A stretch of DNA of 64,000 nucleotides from NCBI RefSeq assembly GCF_900115625.1, contig NZ_FOXD01000007.1, positions 98,939 through 162,938 on the forward strand, in the 5' to 3' direction. This document shows, one piece after another, positions 50,942-59,732 of this stretch. The translations under genes and the position numbers were made by a program. The notes under the pieces were generated by a model. That model had not been told where the DNA came from and ran no database searches. It worked only from the letters and a program-made list of their open reading frames with translations. Source of the stretch: Salibacterium halotolerans (GTDB lineage Bacteria > Bacillota > Bacilli > Bacillales > Marinococcaceae). Position 1 is the first letter of the stretch; the number at the start of each line of letters is the position of its first letter.

Positions 50942-51316
50942 TCAGCGTAAAGTTTTCAATGAAAAAATAAAATACGAGATATAAAGAACGACACCGGTTA
51001 AGAAAATCTGGATGATGACGAGCGGAACGAGAAAGAAAATCGAATAAAAGGCGCTGCCCCACAATACGAGCAGCGCAGTCCATTTTGTTTTGAGCGGAAG
51101 CGCCCGCTGCGTCCGGTACTGGTGGATGTAGGTGCCGAGCCATTTCGTGTGCAGCAGCCGGTCGTACAGCTTCTGCGACGATTTCGCGTAGCACCAGGCG
51201 GCGAGCAGGAGAAACGGCGTCGTCGGCACGAGCGGAAGCACGATACCGATCAGCCCGAGCAGAACACAGAGACTGCCGCTACATAGGAGGAGTGTTTTTT
51301 TTATCGACGTGATCAT
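50942..51316 (-). CDS. DUF454 family inner-membrane protein (YbaN-like)
   Basis: 124 aa. The DUF454 hallmark is LGLIGIVLPLVPTTPFLLLAAWCYAKSS near the N-terminus, followed by HTKWLGTYIHQYR, then two more helices. Four predicted membrane segments. Function is unknown. RBS AAAGGGG precedes the ATG. Confidence 0.88.
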   Translation of the reverse strand: MITSIKKTLLLCSGSLCVLLGLIGIVLPLVPTTPFLLLAAWCYAKSSQKLYDRLLHTKWLGTYIHQYRTQRALPLKTKWTALLVLWGSAFYSIFFLVPLVIIQIFLTGVVLYISYFIFSLKTLR

Positions 51317-51411
51317 GGTTTTGCCCCTTTAATATGTATCATTTATACATATTATAGATCGGCGCAGCCGTTTCGTAAACCAGACAGCAGTTAGAGAGAT
51401 TTCCCTTCTGC

Positions 51412-51555
51412 TTTTGTCCGTAACCCGTGGATTATAGACAGTTTGCCTCCCATTTTGTCCCGTATCTTTTTTTACTGGACACTTCTTCCCGAAAACTTAA
51501 GGAAAATGTCCGGTATCCTGATATAACGGACATTTTAAACCCGATAGTGTCTGTA
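51412..51555. repeat. Alternating TGTCC/GGACA array with 20-21 bp spacing
   Basis: The core GTCC or GGAC occurs at 51416(-), 51436(+, AGAC), 51457(-), 51477(+), 51508(-), 51528(+) and 51549(-, GTCT). Orientation alternates strictly, and spacings are 20, 21, 20, 31, 20 and 21 bp. The best-matched contexts are TTTTGTCCGTA, TTTTGTCCCGTA, AATGTCCGGTA and AACGGACATTTT. It lies in the 274-bp gap between the DUF454 and HAD genes. Confidence 0.6.
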
Positions 51556-51586
51556 AAAAAACCTGCTGCCCGGGAGGCAGCAGGTT
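51555..51586 (-). terminator. Terminator of the HAD/aldo-keto reductase pair
   Basis: Perfect stem AACCTGCTGCC (51560-51570) / GGCAGCAGGTT (51576-51586), with a minus-strand T run. Confidence 0.92.
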
Positions 51587-51590
51587 CAGG

Positions 51591-52250
51591 TTATAAAGAT
51601 GGGAGAAGCGAGTCGAGAGTGGTATCCTCAAGTGAATCCAGCCGGCGGTCATGGTGCCCGAATACCAGGGTTTCGGTAACTTTATTCGGTACAATCACGC
51701 AGCGCATGCCGGCACGTTCGGCAGCGAGGGCGCCGTTGACGGAGTCTTCAAATACGACGCATTCTTCCGGCCGGACGTCGAGACAGAGGGCAGTCTGTTC
51801 ATACAGCGCCGAATCCGGCTTCACGTGCTCCACGTCATCCGAGGTACGGATGCAGGAGAAATAATCAAACAGCCCCAGGTTCTTAAGATGCATGGACACC
51901 CAGTCCAAGTCGGAACTTGAAGCCAGACCGACCGCCAGCCCCCTGTCCCGGGCTTCGCGGATCCGGGCTTCTGCTCCCGGAAGGGCCGGTTCTCCGTTCA
52001 GCCGTTCCAGAAAACGTTCCTGGAACTGCTCGATAAACATGTCCTGCTGCACCATTTTCCCCGTACGCGCCGCCAGATAATCAGCCGGCGTGAATCCTGT
52101 CGACGTGCCGATTTCCTGCTGCCATACCTCGAGCGGCAGATCGGTGCCGTATTCCGTGAACAATTCCTGCAGCACGTCAAACTGCCTCGTTTCGGTATCC
52201 ATGATCAATCCGTCAAAGTCAAAAATAACAGCTTTTACGTCTTGTCCCAT
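51591..52250 (-). CDS. HAD-superfamily phosphatase (beta-phosphoglucomutase-like subfamily)
   Basis: 219 aa. Motif I DFDGLIMDTE carries the nucleophile Asp. Motif II is VGLASSSD, then a Lys in EHVKPDSALYEQ, and motif IV VFEDSVNGALAAERAG. The helical cap lies between residues 15 and 90, as in the PGMB/YhcW group. It dephosphorylates a small phosphate ester. It begins 3 bp after the aldo/keto reductase stop, with a poor RBS of its own, so it is likely translationally coupled. Confidence 0.9.
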   Translation of the reverse strand: MGQDVKAVIFDFDGLIMDTETRQFDVLQELFTEYGTDLPLEVWQQEIGTSTGFTPADYLAARTGKMVQQDMFIEQFQERFLERLNGEPALPGAEARIREARDRGLAVGLASSSDLDWVSMHLKNLGLFDYFSCIRTSDDVEHVKPDSALYEQTALCLDVRPEECVVFEDSVNGALAAERAGMRCVIVPNKVTETLVFGHHDRRLDSLEDTTLDSLLPSL

Positions 52251-52253
52251 GGA

Positions 52254-53171
52254 CTACACCGACTGCGGGTGGCTGCCGCTCACCATATCAAGATCGGCCG
52301 CTGCCGCGTTTGATGCGACCTGATCCGGGTTCTTGCATCCCGGGATCACGGTGGTCACCGCTTCATGCTTCAAACACCAGGCGAGCGCCCACTGCGCCAT
52401 CGGGACACCATCCGGCACTTCGGTGCGGGCGAGTTCTTCCACTTTTTCAAGCGTCTGACGCGTTTCATCCTGGTCATGACGGTGCCGCACGTCATTGTCC
52501 GCAAACTGCGCGCCCGGCTTATACTTGCCACTCAAATAGCCGCTTGCCATCGGGACGCGGGCAAGGACGCCGAGATTCTGTTCTTCGGCAGACGGCAGTA
52601 CGTCTTCTTCCGGAGAACGGTCCAGCCGGTTGTAGATGACCTGAATGCTTTCCGCCCCGGTGTCTGCCGCGTTTTTCGTTTGATAGCTGTCTTCTTTCTT
52701 CCCGATGGATAGACCGATGTGACGGATTTTGCCTTCCTGCTTCTGCTTATCGAGCATCGTCCATAAGGCGTCGTTTTTGAACTCTTCTCCGACACCGGTA
52801 TGCATCTGATACAAATCGATGTAGTCGGTACGGAGCGCGCGCAGGGAATCCTCGAGCTGCTGCCGCACGTCATCCACACTGAAATGGCGCGTCCTTTCAT
52901 AGAGATCATGAAACTTATGTCCAAATTTTGTTGCGAGCACCCAGTTTTCCCGGTCTTTTTCAATAGCTCGTCCGATAAATTCCTCGGACAGGTGATCGCC
53001 GTAACACTCGGCCGTGTCAATCAGATTGATCCCGGTTTCTCTCGCCTTATCAAAAATGGCGTCCACTTCGGGCTGGGTGTAGTCTTTGCCCCACTCTCCG
53101 CCGAACTGCCACGTTCCCATGCCGATAACCGACACATCCATGCCGGTTTTTCCTAATGTACGGTACTTCAT
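52254..53171 (-). CDS. Aldo/keto reductase
   Basis: 305 aa. The catalytic tetrad is visible: Asp and Tyr in DTAECYGDHLSEEFIG, Lys in WVLATKFGHK, and His in YQMHTGVGE. It reduces carbonyl compounds with NADPH. It most resembles the Bacillus YqkF/IolS-type group. AAGGAGG precedes the ATG. It forms an operon with the HAD gene. The substrate is unknown. Confidence 0.92.
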   Translation of the reverse strand: MKYRTLGKTGMDVSVIGMGTWQFGGEWGKDYTQPEVDAIFDKARETGINLIDTAECYGDHLSEEFIGRAIEKDRENWVLATKFGHKFHDLYERTRHFSVDDVRQQLEDSLRALRTDYIDLYQMHTGVGEEFKNDALWTMLDKQKQEGKIRHIGLSIGKKEDSYQTKNAADTGAESIQVIYNRLDRSPEEDVLPSAEEQNLGVLARVPMASGYLSGKYKPGAQFADNDVRHRHDQDETRQTLEKVEELARTEVPDGVPMAQWALAWCLKHEAVTTVIPGCKNPDQVASNAAAADLDMVSGSHPQSV

Positions 53172-53317
53172 GTATGGATCCTCCTTTTTTCACTCTTGCT
53201 TTTTCTATTATAAGGCAAACTGCCGCCAAACGACAGCCACGGCATCTATCTGGTTAATGTCCGGTGGCAGGTGGATGGTGGCGGCGCGGGAACCGTTTGT
53301 GGTATCTACGGAGTGCG

Positions 53318-53662
53318 TAAACGTAACTAGGAATCTATCCCAGTTACGTTTGCACCACTACTGGCTCCCGTAAACGTCGTCATGATCCCTTCTATGTTAC
53401 GTTTGTGCCTTTTTACTTGGTATAAACGCAACTCGGCAGCCCTGCATCAACCCGGCAGTCTCCCTGCAACCTTTAAATCAAAAGATTGTATAGCTGACTT
53501 CATTTTAGAAAAGTCCCAACGACGTTTGCCGCTCCTACGGGACCTCTGAACGCAACTCGGAATCTATCCCAGTTACGTTTGTAACACTGTCGGTACCCAT
53601 AAACGTCGTCATGAACCTCTCCAGGTTACGTTTACGCCTGTTCCCGATGCACAAACGTAACT
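53318..53662. repeat. Alternating AAACGTAACT array with 24/29 bp spacing and internal duplication
   Basis: This fills most of the 519-bp gap between the aldo/keto reductase and the glycosidase gene. TAAACGTAACT-type words (plus) start at 53318, 53371, 53423, 53547, 53600 and 53652. AGTTACGTTTG-type words (minus) start at 53342, 53395, 53519, 53571 and 53624. Spacings run 24, 29, 24, 28 and then 28, 24, 29, 24, 28. Two blocks of about 130 bp (from 53318 and from 53547) are also direct repeats of each other, offset by 229 bp. No ORF with an RBS lies here. Confidence 0.75.
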
Positions 53663-53690
53663 CGGCAGCCCCTGCATCAATTAGATGCGG

Positions 53691-55691
53691 CTAAAACTGA
53701 AACACGACAATCTGATGGCCGCGGACTTCGGGTATCGTAACGCTCACCGCGCCCCTGTCATACGAAAAGGACAGCTTTTCTTCCGAGGGAGCAAGGTACA
53801 CCTCCCGCGGCGTTTCGTCCACCCGGTGGGACACGGTTATACCATACAGCGGAATGACATCTTCGAGCACGTCCAGCCCTTCCGCCCGGCGCTGATGGAT
53901 GTAATGCAGCACGTGAAGCATCCGGCGCTTCTTATCCGGCTGGTCATTAATCGTGATCTGTGCTGTGGAAGGGAGATCGGTCTCGAGCACCGGTTCGGGG
54001 AGCAGAGCATCGATGCACTGCGACGCCAGCTGTTTGTAAGCCAAGCTGCCGTGCCGCCGGTAGGATTCAAATACGGGATGGGCCAAGTACATCACACCAC
54101 CCTCCCGGACGACCGCTGGATCATCTGTGACCTCATCCACCGGCGTATGAAAGTGGGACATGTACGTCGTCCGGGTGCGGTTGAAAAAGGGGCGCTGCAC
54201 ATAAGCGAGCACGTCTGCACCGGGAGAAACATCCACCCTGCTGCCCCGTTCATAAAACACCTGCGCCGTATCCGACAGGCTTTCAAACGCGTCCGCCGCA
54301 TTCACGTAATCCGGGGAATACGGCAGTTTCCCTTTATACTGCAGACCGGCCGGCACCTCCCATTCTCCGGCTTCATTCAACCCGGAACGGTGGGACAGAA
54401 GAAGTTTGCCGCCCTGCTTGATAAACGCGTTGATCTTCTCCAAAAGCGTATCGGAAAACGGGACATGGTCCGGCGCGATAATCAGCCGTACCCGTGAAAA
54501 ATCCGACGCTTCATCCAGCAGGCAGAACGGACGCTGCAGCTCCGTCAGCATGCGCATCGCTCCTTCATCACTGAAACTGGACGGTTCGTTTGCCACCCCT
54601 TCAGACACCTGGGAAATCAACACGCCGATCTCATCCACCGGACGCACGTCCCGGCACCATTCTTCTTTTTCTACCGCTTGTTGGTACACATCGGCGATTA
54701 AACGGTACGTCTCCTTATCAAGAGCTCCGCGCGGATGAAGTTGGTCGCCAACAGCGCAGCCCGCGCCGTGCGCCATCATCAGAAAACATTCATACTCCAG
54801 CGCCGCCTGGTTCTTCAGACTGCCAAAGTCCCCCCACATCGTGTGAAACCGTCCGGTCATGCCGGTAAAAGGACAGTCGAGCGTTTTATAAAATGCGGCA
54901 TACAATGGAAAATGGTTATACCCCCAAAGACCACCGGGCAAGGATTCGATGTCCACATGCGTCATCCATGACATCTCCGGACGGATTCCCGCTTCCGCGT
55001 TACGGTCCAGCCGGACACGGCCGTTGAAAAAAACCGGCAGTTCCGGTTTAACACCGTGCACGATTTGTTCCAGCCGCTCCATCGTCTTTCGTTCTGTGAT
55101 CAGACTGTGCCGGAGCAGATCCTCTGTATCTTCCGGTTCCAGTCCAAGCTTCTCCATCTGCTCAAGGCAGTGCGGGCACACGCAGCCCGGTCTCGTCTGG
55201 TGGACAATATCGAAAAAAACACCATCTAAATTGTAATCCCGGACAAACTCCTTTGTATGCGATTCCAAATAATCGACATACGGACTGTTCATGCAGAGCC
55301 ACTTCCAGCCGGCCGCATCTCGGTTATCTTCGCTGCCAAGCGGCGTCTGCCCAACCAATTTTCCATCCCGGTCCACCTGGCGCCAGGCATTGTTCCCCGC
55401 CGCCAGTTCGTCCCACACTACCGTCGTGTACACCGGTACCCGAATGCCGCGGGCGTGACAGGCGTCGATCATTTCACCAAGCATATCCCGCCGCAGCGAC
55501 GGATGCTTCGTACCGATGCGGGTCGGATAATAAGAATACCCGTGATGGCACTTCGCAAACACCGTGACGGAATCGACAAAACTGTCCTTCAATACTTCTG
55601 CAAAAGCTTCGGGATTAAAATCACGTCCCACATCCGGAATGTGCGGCGACGTATGAAAATCCAGGTGTACCTGCCTAAATGGTAATCCCAA
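53691..55691 (-). CDS. Glycoside hydrolase-like protein with beta-galactosidase-trimerisation-type domain (possible alpha-L-fucosidase, GH29/GH151-like)
   Basis: 666 aa from a TTG at 55691 with an ideal RBS (AGGAGGTGA). The N-terminal (beta/alpha)8 barrel starts RQVHLDFHTSPHIPDVG and has FAKCHHGYSYYPTRIG, VYTTVVWDELAAG and FFDIVHQTRPGCVCPHC, where the Asp could be the nucleophile. A middle Rossmann-like domain (about residues 390-600) resembles beta-galactosidase trimerisation domains. No signal peptide, so it acts on imported oligosaccharides. Which family and sugar are uncertain. It lies next to a 6-deoxy-sugar-acid operon but after that operon's terminator. Confidence 0.7.
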   Translation of the reverse strand: MGLPFRQVHLDFHTSPHIPDVGRDFNPEAFAEVLKDSFVDSVTVFAKCHHGYSYYPTRIGTKHPSLRRDMLGEMIDACHARGIRVPVYTTVVWDELAAGNNAWRQVDRDGKLVGQTPLGSEDNRDAAGWKWLCMNSPYVDYLESHTKEFVRDYNLDGVFFDIVHQTRPGCVCPHCLEQMEKLGLEPEDTEDLLRHSLITERKTMERLEQIVHGVKPELPVFFNGRVRLDRNAEAGIRPEMSWMTHVDIESLPGGLWGYNHFPLYAAFYKTLDCPFTGMTGRFHTMWGDFGSLKNQAALEYECFLMMAHGAGCAVGDQLHPRGALDKETYRLIADVYQQAVEKEEWCRDVRPVDEIGVLISQVSEGVANEPSSFSDEGAMRMLTELQRPFCLLDEASDFSRVRLIIAPDHVPFSDTLLEKINAFIKQGGKLLLSHRSGLNEAGEWEVPAGLQYKGKLPYSPDYVNAADAFESLSDTAQVFYERGSRVDVSPGADVLAYVQRPFFNRTRTTYMSHFHTPVDEVTDDPAVVREGGVMYLAHPVFESYRRHGSLAYKQLASQCIDALLPEPVLETDLPSTAQITINDQPDKKRRMLHVLHYIHQRRAEGLDVLEDVIPLYGITVSHRVDETPREVYLAPSEEKLSFSYDRGAVSVTIPEVRGHQIVVFQF

Positions 55692-55776
55692 TATGTCACC
55701 TCCTCTAAGTATTCTATAACCTTTTCCCTTCAATCATTTTTCTACTTTTCTTTTATATATCCTTTTTGAAAAATAA

Positions 55777-55808
55777 AAACTCCATTTCACTAAAGAGAAA
55801 TGGAGTTT
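55777..55808 (-). terminator. Terminator of the IclR-controlled sugar-acid operon
   Basis: Perfect 12-bp stem AAACTCCATTTC / GAAATGGAGTTT with an 8-nt loop and T-rich minus-strand tail, about 240 bp after the gntP stop. The rest of the 353-bp gap (55692-56044) is AT-rich with nothing else recognised. Confidence 0.8.
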
Positions 55809-56044
55809 CATTACAAATTCTTCAAAAACTGAACAAAGCCTATAATAACAATACTCATCACAAGTACTCATAAACCAGACCTCATAAAATAGGTAAAGCG
55901 GGATGCACCTAGAATGGCTGATTCATATTTGTGTAAGTGTTCACCCATTGTTAACATTACTGTTAAAATATATTATAGTCACGTTTTTGCAAAAGCCAAA
56001 ACTAAGCTGAATTTGCACAGCTTGAACTTTTAATATAATTCCCT

Positions 56045-57388
56045 TTAAAAAATATGGGCACCAATGATGGTTATAAGCAAAACAACAATACCAGAAATAG
56101 CTTCACTTGTGGTATATGTTTTCAGTCCACCTTTCATACTAAGACCAGCTATTTTGGTTGTGATCCAAAAACCGCTGTCATTCACATGACCAAGCATTAA
56201 ACCACCCGACAGCGATGCCATGGCTACCCACACGGGGTGAACATCCATCCCTGTGACTACACCTGCCATAATAGTCATAGTAGTAATACCTGCCACCGTT
56301 CCAGATCCGGTTATTGTCCGGAATAAAACACCCATAAAAAATGCCACGAGCAACACACTGATTGTGGTTTGAGCATCGCTTACAAAAATGTTTTTAATCG
56401 CCTCATCAATCCCTGTATTTTGTATGATCGTTCCAAAAGCTCCTCCTGCCCCGGTTATAAGAAATACAATACCAGCTACCTGCATCGCTTCGGAGGAAGA
56501 ATTGTCTCTTCTCTGTTTATTTAGTGATTTAGCCGCAACGAAATAGGCTGCAATCGTACCCACCAATAATGCAATAATTCTATGACTTAAAAACGAAACA
56601 ATGGCTGGATTTTCTTCGAAGAAAACGTTTCCAAAAGAGCCAATCACTATCATCAAACTAGGTAATATAATAGGTATCAACGCCATCAATGCAGAAGGTG
56701 GATTGGAAGGTATATCTAAGCTTCCGTATGGGTTTTCCATCGCCTGATCCTCATCTGTTTCCGCTTTCCAAAAACCTTTGTCAAGAATAATAAAATATAT
56801 CTTTATTGTTAGGAGGGTCGCTACCATTCCAATTATTGCTCCTACAACAAGCATAATTCCCAAATCGAAACCAAATATACTTGCTGATGCCAGAGGATTA
56901 GGCGTAGGTGGAACCAATGTATGTGCTATGGCAGCCCCAACAATAATAGATCCTACAGAATAAGGCAGCGGTTTGTTTAATTGCTTTCCAATCTGAACAG
57001 CTAAAGGAACTAGTATTATAAATGCAACATCGAAAAATACCGGAATGGCTAACACAAAGGATGCGGCTCCCAAGGAATAGAAAGCCAGTTTTTCAGATGA
57101 TCTGTTTAGAATAGAAGTTGCAATAGAATATGCTCCGCCTGAATCTGAAATGAGTTTCCCTAAAATAACACCCAGCCCAATAGGGATTCCAAGCTCGCCC
57201 ATCATTCCGCCAAACCCTTCTGTTATTCCACCCAATGTACCCATCAGACCAAGACCAGAAGCAATTCCCATAAACAGGGAAGCAAAAATTAATGCAATCG
57301 CGGCATTAATATTAAACTTTAATACTATTAGTAAAAGAACGCCTAAAGATAAAGCTAAATATACTAACAATTGTACATCATCAGACAT
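56045..57388 (-). CDS. gntP: Gluconate/sugar-acid:H+ permease (GntP family)
   Basis: 447 aa with about 12-14 helices. GntP landmarks are FGGMMGELGIPIGLGVILGKL, AHTLVPPTPNPLASA, ITGSGTVAGITTM and LGHVNDSGFWI. The family imports gluconate and other aldonates with protons. As the last gene in an operon with an L-rhamnonate-type dehydratase, it probably imports a 6-deoxy aldonate such as L-rhamnonate or L-fuconate. RBS AAAAGGATGATAAG. Confidence 0.92.
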   Translation of the reverse strand: MSDDVQLLVYLALSLGVLLLIVLKFNINAAIALIFASLFMGIASGLGLMGTLGGITEGFGGMMGELGIPIGLGVILGKLISDSGGAYSIATSILNRSSEKLAFYSLGAASFVLAIPVFFDVAFIILVPLAVQIGKQLNKPLPYSVGSIIVGAAIAHTLVPPTPNPLASASIFGFDLGIMLVVGAIIGMVATLLTIKIYFIILDKGFWKAETDEDQAMENPYGSLDIPSNPPSALMALIPIILPSLMIVIGSFGNVFFEENPAIVSFLSHRIIALLVGTIAAYFVAAKSLNKQRRDNSSSEAMQVAGIVFLITGAGGAFGTIIQNTGIDEAIKNIFVSDAQTTISVLLVAFFMGVLFRTITGSGTVAGITTMTIMAGVVTGMDVHPVWVAMASLSGGLMLGHVNDSGFWITTKIAGLSMKGGLKTYTTSEAISGIVVLLITIIGAHIF

Positions 57389-57496
57389 CTTATCATCCTT
57401 TTCAAAATTTTATAAAACATTTAACATTTAATAAAAAAGAAAGAGAGGATCTTTATAACAAGATCCCGACTTTCAGACTTTAAAGCGCTTTCAAAC

Positions 57497-58681
57497 TTAG
57501 CCTTTTTCAATCAATTGCAGGCCGGCGTTTTTATTCAACGTTACTCCAAATCCGGGTTTATCGTTCATTTTGATTTTTCCATTTTCGGGTAGAATTTCTC
57601 CTTCCAGCAAAGGTTGAAACTGCGGCACGACTTGGTCGGCTTTCGGGCTCATCATGAGATATTCAGCAAATGGACTATTTGTTTTTGTGATAACATAGTG
57701 GTAGCTGTAAATACCGCTTCCATGAGGAACAACATACTTACCGTAACTTTCGGCAAGATTTCCTATTTTAATAAGTTCTGTTAGACCGCCGCACCAGCCG
57801 ACATCTGCCTGGAGAATATCCATGTCACAGAATTCCAGCAACATTCGGAAACCATATCTTGTTGCTTCATGCTCCCCGCCTGTGATCAACATATTGTTCG
57901 GCGCCCGTTTCTTAAGGTCGCGGTATGCCCAGTAGTCATCAGGGTTAAAGCATTCTTCTACCCATTTAAAATTCAGTTCGGATGACTTTTGCATCAGCTT
58001 TTGGGCGTAAGGCAGGTCAAGTGACATCCAGCAGTCCCACATGAGCCAAAAATCTTCCCCGACTTTTTTTCTCATCTCTTCAGCCTGTTTCATATTTTTA
58101 CGCAGACCGGTTTCTCCATCATCCGGACCGTAAGTTAACGGCATCTTCCCGCCGATAAAGCCCATATCCTTAGCAAGGTCCGGTCTGGGTCCTGTAGCGT
58201 AGCAGGGCTGCTCTTCACGGACTTTTCCCCCGATCATTGCGTACACAGGCTCATCTCTTAAATGTCCTAGTAGGTCCCATAATGCCAAGTCAATTGCTGA
58301 AATCGCATTCATAACAATTCCTTTTCTTCCGTAAAAGAGGGAGCCTTTATACATCTGATCCCACATTTTTTCAATGTTTTCCACGGGCTGGCCTTCGATA
58401 AAACGGTCTAAATGGTTCATGACAATCCAAGCAGCAGGATAGCCGCCTGTAGATACACCGAAACCTGTCTCACCATTATCCGCTTCTACTTCCACCACCA
58501 GCGTTTTCAATGCATTAATACCGAAGCTGGTTCGTGTTTGTTTATATTCCGGGTAAATACTCATTGGCGTGGAGACCTGTTTCACAATCCAGTGCTCTTC
58601 TTCCTGGTCGTGATAGTCACCTCCACCTCCACTCACTACGTATGCGCGGATTTTTTTGATTTTGTGTCCGGTTACTCCCAT
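57497..58681 (-). CDS. L-rhamnonate dehydratase-like enolase superfamily enzyme
   Basis: 394 aa. N-terminal capping domain and mandelate-racemase-type barrel. RhmD-like features are the opening KIKKIRAYVVSGGGGDYHDQEEEHWIV region, ISAIDLALWDLLGH, LMWDCWMSLDLPYAQKLM, EECFNPDDYWAYRDL, and GGEHEATRYGFRMLLEF with the catalytic His later in VVPHGSGIYSYH. It removes water from L-rhamnonate (or a similar 6-deoxy acid) to give the 2-keto-3-deoxy acid. GAGGGGG precedes the ATG. Neighbouring genes supply the next two steps. Confidence 0.88.
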   Translation of the reverse strand: MGVTGHKIKKIRAYVVSGGGGDYHDQEEEHWIVKQVSTPMSIYPEYKQTRTSFGINALKTLVVEVEADNGETGFGVSTGGYPAAWIVMNHLDRFIEGQPVENIEKMWDQMYKGSLFYGRKGIVMNAISAIDLALWDLLGHLRDEPVYAMIGGKVREEQPCYATGPRPDLAKDMGFIGGKMPLTYGPDDGETGLRKNMKQAEEMRKKVGEDFWLMWDCWMSLDLPYAQKLMQKSSELNFKWVEECFNPDDYWAYRDLKKRAPNNMLITGGEHEATRYGFRMLLEFCDMDILQADVGWCGGLTELIKIGNLAESYGKYVVPHGSGIYSYHYVITKTNSPFAEYLMMSPKADQVVPQFQPLLEGEILPENGKIKMNDKPGFGVTLNKNAGLQLIEKG

Positions 58682-58696
58682 ATTTTCTACCCCCTC

Positions 58697-59722
58697 TTAT
58701 TTATTAATTTCAAGAAAGATCTTACTGTTTTTCACCTTTCCTTCTATTAAATCCGTAAACGCCTGCTGACCGTCCTGGAGTTCCCGTACTTCCGACCAGT
58801 TCTTCGGATCAATTTCTCCTTCAATCAGCAGCTGAACAGCGTCGTGAAAATCCTTTTTCGAGTAACAGAAGGACCCAAGCACTGTGACTTCATTTCTGAT
58901 GAAGTCATTAATTGGCAGGGGGGTTTCATTGATTCCAAGCCCAACATTCATGATGATGCCTCCAGAATTAATTATTTCTGAGGCTTGGGTTCTCGTCGGC
59001 ATAAAACCGGCTGCATCTATAATGATATCAATTCCCTTATCTCCGGCTGTCTTTTGAATCTCGTCTTTTACGTCCTGGTTATTTGGATTCACAGTATGTT
59101 TAATACCTGCTTTTTGCATAGTGGCAAGACGTTCTTCATTAATATCTGCCATAATAACGCGGTTGGCCCCGAGAATTTCTGCGACAAATGCACTTAACAC
59201 ACCGATGGTGCCAGCTCCATAAATAAAGATATTCGCAAGGGGATGCTGGTGGAGGGCTCGTCGAACAGCACGGAAACAACAGGCGAGCGGCTCTGCCAAA
59301 GAAGCGGTGTAAGAATCGAGAGATTTCGGTACTTCCACTACCGTGCTCTCCGGTACTATCACATAATCAGCAAATGCCCCTGACTGGTGGATACCGATAA
59401 TCTGTCGGTGATCACATAAATTCTCCAGTCCTTTGCGACATTTGTCACAGCGCCCGCAATGAATCAGAGGATTTACAACGACTTTTGTTCCGCTTGCAAT
59501 ATGGTCCACCTGTTTTCCTGTCTTTTCTACATATCCGCAAAATTCATGTCCCATAATAAGGGGTGGTACTCTCAGACTGTTGTGTCCAAGAAAACCTTCT
59601 ATTTCAGAACCGCATATGCCGGCGACATTCACCTTAATTAACACTTCCTGTTCTCCGGGATCCGGGATGTTTCGCTCTTCCATGTCCAACTGTTTTGGTC
59701 CATTCCATGCCAGTACTTTCAT
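58697..59722 (-). CDS. Zinc-dependent alcohol dehydrogenase (MDR), likely 2-keto-3-deoxy-sugar-acid dehydrogenase
   Basis: 341 aa. Catalytic zinc ligands are Cys in GICGSEIEGF and His in MGHEFCGYVEKTG, plus the structural-zinc set CGRCDKCRKGLENLC. The NAD-binding motif is YGAGTIGVLSAFVAEILGA. It resembles sorbitol/threonine dehydrogenases. By position it should oxidise the 4-hydroxyl of 2-keto-3-deoxy-L-rhamnonate to the 2,4-diketo acid, a step usually done by a short-chain (SDR) enzyme in the known pathway. This is inference. AGGAGG precedes the ATG. Confidence 0.88.
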   Translation of the reverse strand: MKVLAWNGPKQLDMEERNIPDPGEQEVLIKVNVAGICGSEIEGFLGHNSLRVPPLIMGHEFCGYVEKTGKQVDHIASGTKVVVNPLIHCGRCDKCRKGLENLCDHRQIIGIHQSGAFADYVIVPESTVVEVPKSLDSYTASLAEPLACCFRAVRRALHQHPLANIFIYGAGTIGVLSAFVAEILGANRVIMADINEERLATMQKAGIKHTVNPNNQDVKDEIQKTAGDKGIDIIIDAAGFMPTRTQASEIINSGGIIMNVGLGINETPLPINDFIRNEVTVLGSFCYSKKDFHDAVQLLIEGEIDPKNWSEVRELQDGQQAFTDLIEGKVKNSKIFLEINK

Positions 59723-59732
59723 GATTAACCTC

